DNA of 64,000 nucleotides from Thioclava sp. GXIMD4216 (GTDB lineage: Bacteria > Pseudomonadota > Alphaproteobacteria > Rhodobacterales > Rhodobacteraceae), in contig NZ_CP149926.1 of NCBI RefSeq assembly GCF_037949285.1, forward strand, positions 1,901,501 to 1,965,500. Direction: 5' to 3'. A program made the translations under genes and the position numbers. A model generated the notes under the pieces. The model saw only the letters and a program-made list of their open reading frames with translations, was not told where the DNA came from and ran no database searches. Shown here piece by piece: positions 1 through 9,606 of this stretch (within the stretch, counting starts at the first letter, position 1; each line of letters starts with the position of its first letter).

Positions 1-1
1 G

Positions 2-1123
2 GACAACAATACCGAGCCGATGCTGGCAGGCGATGCGGAATGGACACGGGTCTATCACCCCGCCCGTATCGGTGGCGAGCTGACGGCAAGCTGGGATCTC
101 GAGACCTTCCGCCGCAATTCCAGCTCGACCACGGACGGGCCGGATTGGGACGATATTCCCGACGGGCGCGACATGACCCGCAGCTCGCTGACCGCCAACT
201 GGCGGCGCAACTGGCTGCTGTCTTACGGCATCATGGCCAGCACGCAGGCCCAGCTTGCCGCCGATGCCTTCGTGATCCGTCAGGATGACTCCTATGACGA
301 TACCATCCTGCGCGCCCAGCCGCAGCTTGCCACCGAATTGCGCTGGCCCTGGACCCGCAGCACCGGTCGCGCGGCCCATGTGATCGAGCCCATCGCGCAG
401 ATCGTCTGGGCCCCCAACAACCTCACCCGTGCGCCCAACGAGGACAGCACGCTGCGCGAGTTCGACGAAGGCAACCTGTTCAGCCTGTCGCGCTATCCGG
501 GGCTGGATGCACGCGAACGCGGCCTGCGCGCCAATGTCGGCGTCAGCTATACCCGCTATGACGCGGCGGGATGGTCTTTGGGTACCACTGTCGGGCGCGT
601 GTTCTATGCGCAGGATCTCGAACAGTTCTCGTCGGAAAGCTCGCTTTCGGGCAATAGCTCGGACTGGCTTCTGGCCAGCAACCTGCAAACCTCGGGCGGG
701 CTGACCGTGTCGAACCGTGCGCAGTTCGACGATGATTTCAACACCACCCGCGAAGAGCTGCGCCTTGCCTATTCGGGCGCGACCTATGATCTGGCGGCGG
801 GCTATCTGTGGATGGACAGCGCCATTCTGGCGGGCACCTCGGAGGATATCTCCGAATTGCAGCTTGACAGCGCATGGCATTGGGGGCGCGGCTGGTCGGG
901 CACATTCGATGCCCGCTACGACCTTATCGCAGAGCGGGCGGCAAAGGCGAAACTGGGCGTGACATGGGTAAATGATTGCGTGAGCGTCGATCTTTCCCTC
1001 TCGCGCCGCTTCACTTCCTCGACTAATGTGGACCCCGAAACAAGCGTCGGACTTTCCGTGGCTTTGGCCGGATTTGGCGGTGCCAATGACGGAACCTCGG
1101 CCAGTAAGGTTTGTGTAAGGTAA
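2..1123 (+). CDS. lptD: LPS-assembly outer-membrane protein LptD, C-terminal part
   Basis: The reading frame is open from the left edge and ends at TAA 1121-1123, giving the last 373 residues. LptD is the outer-membrane beta-barrel that, plugged by LptE, inserts lipopolysaccharide into the outer leaflet. The visible part is rich in short alternating hydrophobic/polar stretches with aromatic residues (for example GWSLGTTVGRVFYAQ and TYDLAAGYLWMDSAIL), as expected of barrel strands. The N-terminal OstA domain lies outside the window. The assignment rests on this pattern together with the downstream order surA-pdxA-rsmA, which matches the classic lptD-surA-pdxA-rsmA operon. The start codon is not visible. 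Confidence 0.85.
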   Translation, partial: DNNTEPMLAGDAEWTRVYHPARIGGELTASWDLETFRRNSSSTTDGPDWDDIPDGRDMTRSSLTANWRRNWLLSYGIMASTQAQLAADAFVIRQDDSYDDTILRAQPQLATELRWPWTRSTGRAAHVIEPIAQIVWAPNNLTRAPNEDSTLREFDEGNLFSLSRYPGLDARERGLRANVGVSYTRYDAAGWSLGTTVGRVFYAQDLEQFSSESSLSGNSSDWLLASNLQTSGGLTVSNRAQFDDDFNTTREELRLAYSGATYDLAAGYLWMDSAILAGTSEDISELQLDSAWHWGRGWSGTFDARYDLIAERAAKAKLGVTWVNDCVSVDLSLSRRFTSSTNVDPETSVGLSVALAGFGGANDGTSASKVCVR

Positions 1124-1178
1124 GACAGACGCCCGATGCAGATTGCGTATCGCGGCCAATGACGACAAAGCAGGTATA

Positions 1179-2465
1179 ATGATGACGGCACTTTCAGGCA
1201 TGGCGAAAAGCAAAGGCTTCAACGCATTGCGCAGCAAGGTAACGCGGCTCGGCTGTGTCTCGGTTCTGGCGCTTGCCCTCATGGGACCTGCCGGTTCGGC
1301 CTTTGCGCAGGGCGGCATGTTCTCGCCGGTGATCACCGTCAACGGTCTGGGAATCTCTGCCTATGAAATCAGCCAGCGCGAGCGGATGATCGAGGTGCTG
1401 GGCACCACCGAATCCGACCCCCATCAGGCGGCGATCGACGCGCTGATCTCGGATCGTCTGCAAACATGGGAAGCCAAGCGTCTGGGGCTGAGCGTCTCGG
1501 ATGCGGCGGTCCAGAAGGGCATGGAAGAATTCGCCTCGCGGGCCAATCTCAGCGCCAAGCAGTTTATCGCGGCAATCGGTCAGGAAGGCGTGGACGAGGA
1601 AACCTTCCGCGATTTCACCAAGTCCGGTCTGTTGTGGCGTCAGGTCGTGCGCGCGCAGTTCGGCGGGCGGATCTCGATTTCCGATCTGCAGATCAACCGC
1701 GCGCTTGCCCCCGAATCCCAACGGGGTCAGGGCACACGCGTGCTGCTCTCCGAGCTGATCATCCCGACGGAAGGGCATGAGCAGGAGGCCATGCAGCTTG
1801 CCGAACAGGCCACCCGCGGGAGTGCGGCACAATTTGCCGATATCGCCAGCCATGTTTCGGCCTCGCGCTCGCGCGAGAACGGTGGTGCCATCGACTGGAT
1901 GCCCGTGGCCAACCTGCCCGGCCCCCTGCGCGCCCGTATTCTGGCGCTGAAACCCGGTCAGGCCACCGGCCCGATCAAGATCCCGAATGCCGTGGCCGTG
2001 TTCCGCCTGCGCGCAATCGACGAGAACGGGGCAAAACAGGCCAGCCCGCAAACGGTGGAATATGCGCTTTACACGCTGGGCGCGACGGGCAGCGAGGAAG
2101 TAGCAACCCGTCTGGGTCAGGTGCAGGCCAGCCCGCATAGCTGCGATGCGCTTTATCCGTTGGCGCGCACATTGCCCGCCAGCCGTCTGCTGCGTGAAAG
2201 CGGCACCCCCGACAGCCTGCCGCGCGACATCTCGGTGGGGCTGTCCAGCCTGGACCCGGGCGAATATCAGGTGCTGCAACAGGGCGGCAATAGCGCGCTT
2301 TTGATGCTGTGCAGCCGCGAAATGAGCCGCAAGGGCGAAGATGGCAAGGTCGAGACCCCCAACCGTGACGCGGCCATGACCAGCCTTGAAAACCGCCAGA
2401 TCCAGATTCAGGCGGATGGTCTTTTGGCCGATCTGCGCGACGCAGCCGTAATCACACGGCCTTGA
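1179..2465 (+). CDS. surA: SurA-type periplasmic chaperone / peptidylprolyl isomerase
   Basis: Periplasmic folding factor for outer-membrane proteins such as LptD, encoded just upstream. The N-terminus has a basic stretch, then a hydrophobic segment (VSVLALALMGPAGSAFAQ) that looks like a signal peptide ending at AFA-Q. A SurA N-terminal domain follows (VNGLGISAYEISQRERMIEV), then one parvulin-like region around residues 180-280 (LLSELIIPTEG ... ENGGAIDWMPVANLP). Enterobacterial SurA has two parvulin repeats; only one is obvious here, as is common in alphaproteobacteria. The start is uncertain: TTG 1143, ATG 1179, ATG 1182 or ATG 1200 are in frame and none has a strong ribosome binding site. 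It lies 55 bases after lptD and 59 before pdxA. Confidence 0.85.
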   Translation: MMTALSGMAKSKGFNALRSKVTRLGCVSVLALALMGPAGSAFAQGGMFSPVITVNGLGISAYEISQRERMIEVLGTTESDPHQAAIDALISDRLQTWEAKRLGLSVSDAAVQKGMEEFASRANLSAKQFIAAIGQEGVDEETFRDFTKSGLLWRQVVRAQFGGRISISDLQINRALAPESQRGQGTRVLLSELIIPTEGHEQEAMQLAEQATRGSAAQFADIASHVSASRSRENGGAIDWMPVANLPGPLRARILALKPGQATGPIKIPNAVAVFRLRAIDENGAKQASPQTVEYALYTLGATGSEEVATRLGQVQASPHSCDALYPLARTLPASRLLRESGTPDSLPRDISVGLSSLDPGEYQVLQQGGNSALLMLCSREMSRKGEDGKVETPNRDAAMTSLENRQIQIQADGLLADLRDAAVITRP

Positions 2466-2524
2466 TTTTGGTGGCGCCAGACTTATCTGACGCTCCAACA
2501 TATTGGAAATAGGGGGTAAATCCC

Positions 2525-3496
2525 ATGCCTCAAGCACCTGTCATTCTCACCTGTGGTGAACCGTCCGGAATTGGTCCGGAAATCGCCGTCAAAGCATGGG
2601 AGGCGCTTGGCGCAAGGCTTCCCTTTGCATGGCTTGGCGACCCCGCACATCTGCCGCGGGGCACCAAGATCCGCGAGATCGGCACTCCGGCCGAGGCCAT
2701 CACCCATGCAGGCACGGCAATGCCCGTTTTGGTGCATGACTTTCCCAAAGCCGCCATTCCCGGCACCCCCGACCTAGACAATGCCCGCTCGGTGATCGAT
2801 GTGATCGCACGCGGTGTCGATCTGGTGATGCGTGGCGAGGGCTCGGCCCTGTGCACCGCACCGATCAACAAGAAAGTGCTCAAGGACGGGGCCAATTTTG
2901 CCTTCCCCGGCCATACCGAATATCTGGCCCATCTGGCGGGCGGGTGTAAGGTTGCGATGATGCTGGCCTGCCACGAGTTGCGCGTCGTGCCTGCCACGAT
3001 CCATATCGCTTTGGCAGATGTGCCCACCGCCTTCACCCCCGAAGTGCTGCGGCAGGTCGTGCGCATTACCCATGAAGGGCTGACGCGGGATTTCGGGCTG
3101 GAAAATCCGCAGATTGCCATTGCGGGTCTGAACCCCCATGCGGGCGAAGGCGGCGCGATGGGACGCGAGGAACAGGACTGGATGATCCGCGAGATTGCGG
3201 GGCTCAAGGCCGAGGGCTATGCGCTGACCGGCCCTCTGCCCGCCGATACCATGTTCCACAAAGCCGCCCGCAGCCAGTATGATGCGGCGATCTGCGCCTA
3301 TCACGATCAGGCCCTGATCCCGATCAAGACGCTGGCCTTCGATGCGGGCGTCAATGTCACGCTGGGCCTGCCCTTTGTCCGCACCTCGCCCGATCATGGC
3401 ACCGCCTTCAATATCGCGGGCACGGGCGAAGCCAGCCCCGCCAGCCTGATCGCCGCGTTGGAAATGGCCGATACGATGGGTCGCGCGCGCGGATGA
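2525..3496 (+). CDS. pdxA: 4-hydroxythreonine-4-phosphate dehydrogenase PdxA
   Basis: NAD-dependent oxidation of 4-phosphohydroxy-L-threonine in the DXP-dependent route to pyridoxal phosphate. The protein opens with the PdxA signature [15 protein letters not shown]. The metal-binding histidines are visible in [11 protein letters not shown], in [17 protein letters not shown] and in the C-terminal [13 protein letters not shown]. Its 323 residues are normal for the family. The stop overlaps an upstream in-frame extension of the rsmA reading frame, but a strong terminator-like hairpin (3556-3582) separates it from the true rsmA start, so the two genes may be only partly cotranscribed. Confidence 0.96.
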   Translation: MPQAPVILTCGEPSGIGPEIAVKAWEALGARLPFAWLGDPAHLPRGTKIREIGTPAEAITHAGTAMPVLVHDFPKAAIPGTPDLDNARSVIDVIARGVDLVMRGEGSALCTAPINKKVLKDGANFAFPGHTEYLAHLAGGCKVAMMLACHELRVVPATIHIALADVPTAFTPEVLRQVVRITHEGLTRDFGLENPQIAIAGLNPHAGEGGAMGREEQDWMIREIAGLKAEGYALTGPLPADTMFHKAARSQYDAAICAYHDQALIPIKTLAFDAGVNVTLGLPFVRTSPDHGTAFNIAGTGEASPASLIAALEMADTMGRARG

Positions 3497-3555
3497 CCCC
3501 TTCGAGGCGCAGCGAGAGGCTTGCCTCGCGCGCGCGGCTCACATATCCCCTGACA

Positions 3556-3582
3556 GGTCCGGATGCCGCATCCGGACCTTTT
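3556..3582 (+). terminator. Rho-independent terminator-like hairpin after pdxA
   Basis: Perfect 9-bp stem GGTCCGGAT / ATCCGGACC with loop GCCGC, followed by TTTT. It lies 60 bases after the pdxA stop and 28 bases before the rsmA start, so it would partly uncouple rsmA from the lptD-surA-pdxA transcript. Confidence 0.75.
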
Positions 3583-3609
3583 GCATATGAAGACAGACAG
3601 GATAGAGCA

Positions 3610-4452
3610 ATGGCAGCGATAGACGGGCTTCCGCCTCTGCGGGATGTAATCCGTGACCATGAACTGGTCGCGAAAAAGCAGCTTGGCCAGAACTTCCTGC
3701 TCGACCTCAACCTGACCGCCAAAATCGCGCGTGCGGCGGGCAATCTTGACGGGCATGATGTGCTTGAGGTCGGCCCCGGCCCCGGCGGTCTGACCCGCGG
3801 GCTTCTGGCCGAGGGGGCGCGCAAGGTGCTGGCGGTCGAGAAAGACCCGCGCTGTATGCCCGTGCTGGCCGAGATCGCCGACCATTATCCGGGCCGCCTT
3901 GAGGTGATCAATGGCGACGCGCTCGAAGTCGATGTGACGGCGCATCTGCGCACGCCCTACAAGATTGCCGCGAACCTGCCCTATAACGTGGGCACCGAAC
4001 TGCTGGTGCGCTGGCTGACGCCGAAGGACTGGCCGCCGCAATGGGACAGCCTCACGCTGATGTTCCAGCGCGAGGTGGCCGAACGGATCGTCGCACAGCC
4101 GGGCGACAACCATTACGGACGGCTCGCCATTCTGGCGCAATGGCGCACCACCGCACGCATTGTGATGTCGCTGCCGCCCGAGGCCTTCACCCCCGCGCCC
4201 AAAGTGCATTCTGCCGTGGTGCATCTGAAAGCCCTGCCCGAGCCGCGCTATCCGGCGGATGCCAAGATTCTGTCGCGCGTTGTGGCGGCGGGCTTCAACC
4301 AGCGCCGCAAGATGCTGCGTGCCTCGCTGAAATCTGTCGCGCCCGATATCGAGGCCAAGCTGGAAGCGGTCGGCATCCCGCCCACCCAACGCGCCGAACG
4401 GGTCACGATCGAGGAATGGTGCCGCCTCGCCCGCAGCCTCGAAACAAACTGA
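3610..4452 (+). CDS. rsmA: 16S rRNA (adenine1518/1519-N6) dimethyltransferase RsmA
   Basis: SAM-dependent dimethylation of two adjacent adenines near the 3' end of 16S rRNA, a late step in 30S maturation (also called KsgA). Motif I is [15 protein letters not shown] and the catalytic motif IV is [11 protein letters not shown]; the family N-terminus [11 protein letters not shown] is present. I chose ATG 3610 (280 residues): an AGGA lies about 9 bases upstream, and the in-frame upstream extension is non-conserved and contains the terminator hairpin. It is the last gene of the lptD-surA-pdxA-rsmA run and ends about 15 bases before a bidirectional terminator. Confidence 0.96.
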   Translation: MAAIDGLPPLRDVIRDHELVAKKQLGQNFLLDLNLTAKIARAAGNLDGHDVLEVGPGPGGLTRGLLAEGARKVLAVEKDPRCMPVLAEIADHYPGRLEVINGDALEVDVTAHLRTPYKIAANLPYNVGTELLVRWLTPKDWPPQWDSLTLMFQREVAERIVAQPGDNHYGRLAILAQWRTTARIVMSLPPEAFTPAPKVHSAVVHLKALPEPRYPADAKILSRVVAAGFNQRRKMLRASLKSVAPDIEAKLEAVGIPPTQRAERVTIEEWCRLARSLETN

Positions 4453-4465
4453 CCGCACAGACCAT

Positions 4466-4506
4466 AAAAAAACCGCCCGCGCAGATCTGCTGCACGGGCG
4501 GTTTTT
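4466..4506. terminator. Bidirectional terminator between rsmA and DUF4167 gene
   Basis: Inverted repeat ACCGCCCG ... CGGGCGGT flanked by an A-tract on the left and a T-tract on the right, between the convergent genes rsmA (+) and the DUF4167 gene (-). It can work on both strands. Confidence 0.85.
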
Positions 4507-4522
4507 CTGTCAGTCTCGTAAC

Positions 4523-5320
4523 TTAGCCGTTTGCCGCTTTCGGAGCATCCTCGGAGGGACCGGCCTCGCCATTGCCCTCTTCGCTTGCCGCTTTCGGCTT
4601 GCGACGGTTGCGCGGCGCTTTGGGCTTCTCACCATCGGCGGTGTCGGCCTTTTTGGCGCGCGGCTTACGCGGACGCTTGGGCTTTTCAGCCGCATCAGGG
4701 GCCTCTTCGGCCGCAGGGGCTGCGGCTGGCTCGGGCTGGCGTTCCGGCTGCGGCTCGGCGCTTGCGACCGGCGCAGGCTCGCTCTCGCGGCTGACACGCA
4801 GATCGCTGCGGCTTTCGGGCGTCTCGACCAGATTGGAATCCTCGGCCTCTACCCGCTCGACATCGCGTGCGGTGTCGCGCTTGCGCCACCCGCCGGTTTC
4901 CCCCTGCGGAGTGGCCGGAGCGGACGCTTGGGCATAGCCGTCATTCTGGCTGGAAGCGGCATCGGACATCGCCGCCTGCGCGGGCTGGTCCATATCGGCA
5001 CCGGACGGGCCATTGCCCTGGCCTGCGCCGTTCTGGTTGCCATTGCCCTGCCCGTTGGGCTGACGCTGCGCCATCTCGCGCTGCGCCTCGTGCAAAAGGC
5101 GGGTGTAATGCTCGGCATGCTGCAGAAAGTTCTGCTCTGCCACGCGGTCGTTCGACAGCTGCGCATCCCGTGCAAGACCAAGATATTTATCGATGATTTG
5201 CTGGGGCGTCCCGCGGACCTTGCCCTCAGGACCCGAGCTTTCAAAAACCCGGTTGATGATATTCCCGATGGAACGCTGCCGGTTCGACTTGGAACGCGAA
5301 CGTGATTTGGATGATCTCAT
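4523..5320 (-). CDS. DUF4167 domain protein, basic and low complexity
   Basis: 265 residues. The N-terminal ~95 residues form the DUF4167 domain: a very basic start (RSSKSRSRSKSNRQRS), then a conserved helical part (IINRVFESSGPEGKVRGTPQ, IIDKYLGLARDAQ). The remainder is low-complexity, rich in Ala, Pro, Glu and Lys, and ends in Lys/Arg-rich segments (KPKRPRKPRAKKADT). The charge suggests nucleic-acid or ribosome binding, but that is inference; no function is established for the family as far as I know. In alphaproteobacteria it commonly follows prfA-prmC, as here. Its own promoter could lie in the 333-base gap upstream. Confidence 0.85.
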   Translation of the reverse strand: MRSSKSRSRSKSNRQRSIGNIINRVFESSGPEGKVRGTPQQIIDKYLGLARDAQLSNDRVAEQNFLQHAEHYTRLLHEAQREMAQRQPNGQGNGNQNGAGQGNGPSGADMDQPAQAAMSDAASSQNDGYAQASAPATPQGETGGWRKRDTARDVERVEAEDSNLVETPESRSDLRVSRESEPAPVASAEPQPERQPEPAAAPAAEEAPDAAEKPKRPRKPRAKKADTADGEKPKAPRNRRKPKAASEEGNGEAGPSEDAPKAANG

Positions 5321-5653
5321 CTGCTTTCGTTCAATTTATCCGCCTTTAAAAGCGAGCGGTTTTGACAAGGTCTAGGCCAGATCCGTCACGATCCAACCGG
5401 GCCGCGCGGGACAGTCTGGTTACATAAGGGGTCTATGCCCTTCAACCAAGCCCGCAGTGTTAAGCTGAGCCATGCCGGGAAACTTGTTTCTCCGTGCACG
5501 TCCCCTGATAAGCACGTCACGACGGATCTCGCAAGCTAGATTTTCCCTTTATGCTCTTTTTTCGGGGTATTGTCGCCGAAATATCGTGAAGTTTTAGTGA
5601 AGACGAACCGCAGGACACTGGTGGATCGGCATATTTCAGGGCCTGAGTCCGGC
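5321..5653. other. 333-base intergenic region, no gene recognised
   Basis: Between prmC and the DUF4167 gene, both on the minus strand. I find no tRNA, no convincing reading frame and no strong terminator (only a weak GGCC ... GGCC stem close to the prmC stop). The short reading frame that enters it from the prmC side is a shadow of prmC. It probably carries the DUF4167 promoter and leader. Confidence 0.5.
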
Positions 5654-6487
5654 CTAAAGCGGACGCCGCGCCTCCACAACACGGTCCCGCCCGTCAAGAT
5701 CGGGCCATATCCGGCAGCCGTCAAGACCGATCTCGGACAGGAAGCCGCAAACCGCAGCCCCTTGAGTCGGCCCGATCTCGAACAGGATGCGCCCCCCGGG
5801 GGCCAGATGCACCAGCAGACCGCGCGCGATCTTGGCATAGGCCGACAGACCGTCGCCCCCCGGCGTCAAGGCGCTATGCGGCTCCCAATCCAGCACGTCG
5901 CGCGCCAGACCGGCCATCTCGTCCTGCGCGATATAAGGCGGGTTGGAGACGATCAGATCGAACATGCCATCCACCGCATCGAACCAGTCGGAGACCGTCA
6001 AGCGCACCCGCTCGCTCAGGCCCAGATTATCGGCATTGCTTTGCGCAACCGCCAGAGCCTGCGGCGAAAGATCCACCCCGACGCCCGTGGCTTTGGGCAT
6101 TTCCGCCAGACAGCTCAGCAGAATACAGCCCGTGCCCGTGCCCAGATCCAGCACGTTCCGGAAAGGCTGCTGCAAGGCGCGCTCTACCAGAATTTCGGTC
6201 TCGGGACGCGGGTCGAGCGTATCCTGAGTGACCTTGAATTTGCGCCCCCAGAACAGCCGCGCCCCCGTGATCTGCGACACCGGCTGGAAGTCCATGCGCG
6301 CCGCCAGAAAGCGGGCAAATCTGGCCTGCGCTTCCTCGGCCACGGGATCATGCAGCGCAAGCGTCAGCCGCTCGGGCGAGACCCGCAGCGCATGGGCCAG
6401 AAGGCGTCGCGCATCCCCCGCAGCCGATGCGATCCCCGCCTCCCGCAGCTTGGTCACGGCCTCGCGCAACAATACACCGCCCTGCAT
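5654..6487 (-). CDS. prmC: Release-factor glutamine methyltransferase PrmC
   Basis: Methylates the glutamine of the GGQ motif in release factors RF1 and RF2. The SAM-binding motif is LDLGTGTGCILLSCL and the substrate-glutamine motif is NPPY (DLIVSNPPYIAQDEM). 277 residues, normal length. It starts only 5 bases after the stop of prfA, its substrate, so the two are translated from one transcript. The N-terminal helical domain (LLREAVTKLREAGIASAAGD) is complete. Confidence 0.95.
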   Translation of the reverse strand: MQGGVLLREAVTKLREAGIASAAGDARRLLAHALRVSPERLTLALHDPVAEEAQARFARFLAARMDFQPVSQITGARLFWGRKFKVTQDTLDPRPETEILVERALQQPFRNVLDLGTGTGCILLSCLAEMPKATGVGVDLSPQALAVAQSNADNLGLSERVRLTVSDWFDAVDGMFDLIVSNPPYIAQDEMAGLARDVLDWEPHSALTPGGDGLSAYAKIARGLLVHLAPGGRILFEIGPTQGAAVCGFLSEIGLDGCRIWPDLDGRDRVVEARRPL

Positions 6488-6492
6488 GCGCC

Positions 6493-7548
6493 TTACCCCT
6501 CCATCTCGGCCAGTCGGGCCGCCTGATCATCCGCCACCAGTGCGTCGATCACCTCGTCCAGATCACCGCCCATGATCTGGCTCAGCGCGTATAGCGTCAG
6601 GTTGATGCGGTGATCGGTCAGCCGCCCTTGCGGGAAATTATAGGTGCGGATGCGCTCGGAGCGGTCACCAGAGCCCACCTGCCCCTTACGCGCGGCAGAG
6701 CGCTCCGCATCCATGCGCGCGCGCTCCATATCATAAAGCCTTGCCCGCAGCACGGCCATCGCATTGGCACGGTTCTGATGCTGGGATTTTTCCGAAGAGG
6801 TCACCACAAGACCGGTGGGCAAATGGGTGATCCGCACGGCAGAATCGGTGGTATTGACGTGCTGGCCACCGGCCCCCGACGACCGCATCGTATCGATCCG
6901 GATATCCGAAGCCGGAATGTCGATATCGACCTCCTCGGCCTCGGGCAGCACCGCGACGGTCGCGGCGGAAGTATGGATACGGCCACCGGCTTCGGTTTCC
7001 GGCACGCGTTGCACGCGATGCACGCCCGATTCGTATTTCAGACGGGCAAAAACACCCTCGCCCTCGATCCGCAGCATCACTTCCTTGATGCCGCCCAGTT
7101 CGGTTTCGGCATAATCCAGTATCTCGACCCGCCAGCCTCGAATGTCGGCATAGCGCTGATACATGCGCAGCAGGTCGCCCGCAAAAAGGGCCGCTTCGTC
7201 GCCCCCTGTTCCGGGCCGGATCTCGACAATGGCCGGACGCGCATCGGCGGCATCCTTGGGCAGCAACGCCAGACGCAGAGCCTGCTCCAGCTCGGGCAGC
7301 TTCTTGCGCAGCAGCGGCACTTCTTCCTCGGCCAGATCCTTCATCTCCGGATCGGCAAGCCAGCCCTCGGCCTCGGCCAGATCGGCCTGCGCCTGAAGCC
7401 AGTTCTCGATCTGCTCGACCACGGGCTTCAGCTCGGAATATTCACGGGAAATCCGCGCGATTTCGGCAGGGTCCGGCCCGCTCGAAAGCTGGGCTTCGAG
7501 ATAACCGTATCGGTCGCGGATCTGGTGCAGGCGGTCTGTCGGTATCAT
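6493..7548 (-). CDS. prfA: Peptide chain release factor 1
   Basis: Recognises UAA and UAG stop codons and triggers peptide release. The catalytic GGQ motif sits in [16 protein letters not shown], followed by [10 protein letters not shown] chose ATG 7548 (351 residues, [20 protein letters not shown]), the usual RF1 length; the in-frame upstream extension is not family-like. It is the first gene of the prfA-prmC pair and transcribed away from dld. Confidence 0.97.
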   Translation of the reverse strand: MIPTDRLHQIRDRYGYLEAQLSSGPDPAEIARISREYSELKPVVEQIENWLQAQADLAEAEGWLADPEMKDLAEEEVPLLRKKLPELEQALRLALLPKDAADARPAIVEIRPGTGGDEAALFAGDLLRMYQRYADIRGWRVEILDYAETELGGIKEVMLRIEGEGVFARLKYESGVHRVQRVPETEAGGRIHTSAATVAVLPEAEEVDIDIPASDIRIDTMRSSGAGGQHVNTTDSAVRITHLPTGLVVTSSEKSQHQNRANAMAVLRARLYDMERARMDAERSAARKGQVGSGDRSERIRTYNFPQGRLTDHRINLTLYALSQIMGGDLDEVIDALVADDQAARLAEMEG

Positions 7549-7724
7549 GTCATCGCCTGTCGCGGTTTTCGCCGCATCGGTCAAGAGGATCTGCCATTTC
7601 CAAAGCGGCCTTTCCCATATTGGATCAGTTTTCTTACCAATATCGCATTTTTGAGGTGACGCAGCCACCTTGCCCGCCTATTGTCTGAGACAATTCGTCG
7701 CGACCCTGTACTGGAAGGACCCTT

Positions 7725-9407
7725 ATGATGGCCGATACATCCCTAATTTCCGAACTCCAATCCATCGTCGGCCATCGTCATGTCCTGACCGATCCCCGCG
7801 CAACCGAACGGTTCCGGCAGGGATACCGTTCGGGCGAAGGCGAGGCGCTGGCCGTTGTCCGCCCCGGCAGCGTGCTGGAACAGTGGAAGGTGATTCAGGC
7901 CTGCGTGAAGGCCGATAAAATCATCATCATGCAATCCTCGAATACCGGCCTGACCGAAGGTTCGACCCCCAAGGGTAGCTATGACCGCGAGGTGGTGATC
8001 ATCTCGACGCGGCGGATGGACCGTGTGCACCTGCTGGATGACGGGCGGCAGGTGGTCGCCCTGCCGGGGGCGACGCTGTTCCGTCTGGAAAAGGCGCTGG
8101 ACCCGAAAGGCCGCGACCCGCATTCGGTGATCGGCTCCAGCTGTATCGGGGCCTCGGTGATTGGCGGCGTGTGCAACAACTCCGGCGGCGCGCTGGTCGA
8201 ACGCGGCCCGTCCTACACGGAAATGGCGCTTTTCGCCCAGCTTGATGCCGAAGGAAATTTACACCTTATTAATCACTTAGGGATCGACCTTGGCACGACA
8301 CCTGAAGAGATTCTGACCCGTGTCGAGAAGGGCGACTGGGGCGCGATCGACCATGAAGGCAATCGCCATGCCTCCGATCAGGGCTATGCCGAGCGCGTCC
8401 GCGATATCGAAGCTGACACCCCCGCGCGGTTCAATGCCGATCCGGGGCGGCTCTATGAAGCCTCGGGCTGTGCGGGAAAACTTGCGGTTTTCGCCGTGCG
8501 TCTGGACAGTTTCGCGCGCCCGGCACGGCAGAAGACATTCTATATCGGCACCAATTCGACCGAAACGCTGACAAAACTGCGGCGGATCATCCTCAAAGAC
8601 TTCCCCGTGCTGCCGATCTCCGGCGAATATATGCACCGCGATGCCTATGATATCACCGAGAAATACGGCAAGGATACGGTGCTGGCCATCGACAAGCTGG
8701 GCACCGACCGCCTGCCGCAATTCTTCGCGCTGAAAGGGGCCATTGACGGGCGGCTGAACCGCTTCGGCCCCACCCGCCACCTGACCGACAAATTCCTGCA
8801 ACTTGTCGCCAATCTCTGGCCCGCGATCCTGCCCAAGCGCCTGACCGAATATCGCCACCGCTTCGAGCACCATCTGATCCTTAAGATGCGCGATGAGGGG
8901 ATCGAGGCGGCACAGAAAACGCTCTCCGAACTCTGCGACGGCAAGGATGCGGATTTCTTCGAATGCGATGCCCGCGAGACGAAAATCGCCGGTCTGCACC
9001 GCTTTGCGGCAGCGGGTGCGGCTGTGCGGTATATGGCCCTGCATGAAAAGGACGTGGCCGATATCCTGCCGCTCGACATCGCCCTGCGCCGCAATGACGA
9101 GGACTGGTTCGAGCATCTGCCCCCCGAACTGGATGCCCAGATCGAGCACAAGCTCTATTACGGGCATTTCTTCTGCCATGTCCTGCATCAGGACTATGTC
9201 GTGAAGAAGGGCGTGGATTCTCACGCGCTGAAAGCCAAGATGCTGGAAATCCTCGACCAACGGGGCGCAGAATATCCGGCAGAGCACAATGTCGGGCATC
9301 TCTACAAAGCCAAACCCGCTCTGGCCGCGCATTATTGCGACTGCGACCCGACCAACAGCTTCAATCCCGGTCTGGGCAAGCAATCGCGCAACAAACATTA
9401 TCACTGA
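7725..9407 (+). CDS. dld: Quinone-dependent D-lactate dehydrogenase
   Basis: Membrane-associated FAD enzyme that oxidises D-lactate to pyruvate and passes electrons to quinone. The FAD-binding domain covers roughly residues 40-200 (NTGLTEGSTPKGSYD, PHSVIGSSCIGASVIGGVCN), followed by the membrane-binding D-lactate dehydrogenase domain (FFALKGAIDGRLNRFGPT; FFCHVLHQDYVVKKG) and C-terminal CDCDPTNSFNPGLGK. 560 residues is close to E. coli Dld. Two consecutive ATG codons (7725 and 7728) can start it. It is divergent from prfA. Confidence 0.92.
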   Translation: MMADTSLISELQSIVGHRHVLTDPRATERFRQGYRSGEGEALAVVRPGSVLEQWKVIQACVKADKIIIMQSSNTGLTEGSTPKGSYDREVVIISTRRMDRVHLLDDGRQVVALPGATLFRLEKALDPKGRDPHSVIGSSCIGASVIGGVCNNSGGALVERGPSYTEMALFAQLDAEGNLHLINHLGIDLGTTPEEILTRVEKGDWGAIDHEGNRHASDQGYAERVRDIEADTPARFNADPGRLYEASGCAGKLAVFAVRLDSFARPARQKTFYIGTNSTETLTKLRRIILKDFPVLPISGEYMHRDAYDITEKYGKDTVLAIDKLGTDRLPQFFALKGAIDGRLNRFGPTRHLTDKFLQLVANLWPAILPKRLTEYRHRFEHHLILKMRDEGIEAAQKTLSELCDGKDADFFECDARETKIAGLHRFAAAGAAVRYMALHEKDVADILPLDIALRRNDEDWFEHLPPELDAQIEHKLYYGHFFCHVLHQDYVVKKGVDSHALKAKMLEILDQRGAEYPAEHNVGHLYKAKPALAAHYCDCDPTNSFNPGLGKQSRNKHYH

Positions 9408-9429
9408 CCGTTACCGGTCCTTTCCCGTC

Positions 9430-9455
9430 AACAGGCCCCATCCGTGGGGCCTGTT
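9430..9455 (+). terminator. Hairpin downstream of dld
   Basis: Perfect 10-bp stem AACAGGCCCC / GGGGCCTGTT with loop ATCCGT, 22 bases after the dld stop. There is no U-tract, so it may be a weak terminator or a 3' stabiliser. Confidence 0.5.
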
Positions 9456-9512
9456 CACGTTTCGGGGGACAAGCCGGAACGGACGAAACGCTTTCCCTCA
9501 CCCCCCAGAGAG

Positions 9513-9546
9513 ACAAAAACCGGAGGCGGGACGGCCTCCGGTTTTC
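9513..9546. terminator. Bidirectional terminator between dld and the MscS gene
   Basis: Stem AAAACCGGAGGC / GCCTCCGGTTTT, loop about 7 bases, with A-tract and T-tract on opposite sides; between convergent genes. Confidence 0.85.
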
Positions 9547-9606
9547 ATGTTCCGGTCCAGATCTTGCAGCCCTTACGGAGGCGTCCCCCCAGCAGAGCCG
9601 CGCGGC

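Noticed and set aside
3493..3609. Upstream extension of the rsmA frame overlapping pdxA
   Set aside because: Contains the terminator hairpin and lies before a better ribosome site; not conserved in RsmA.
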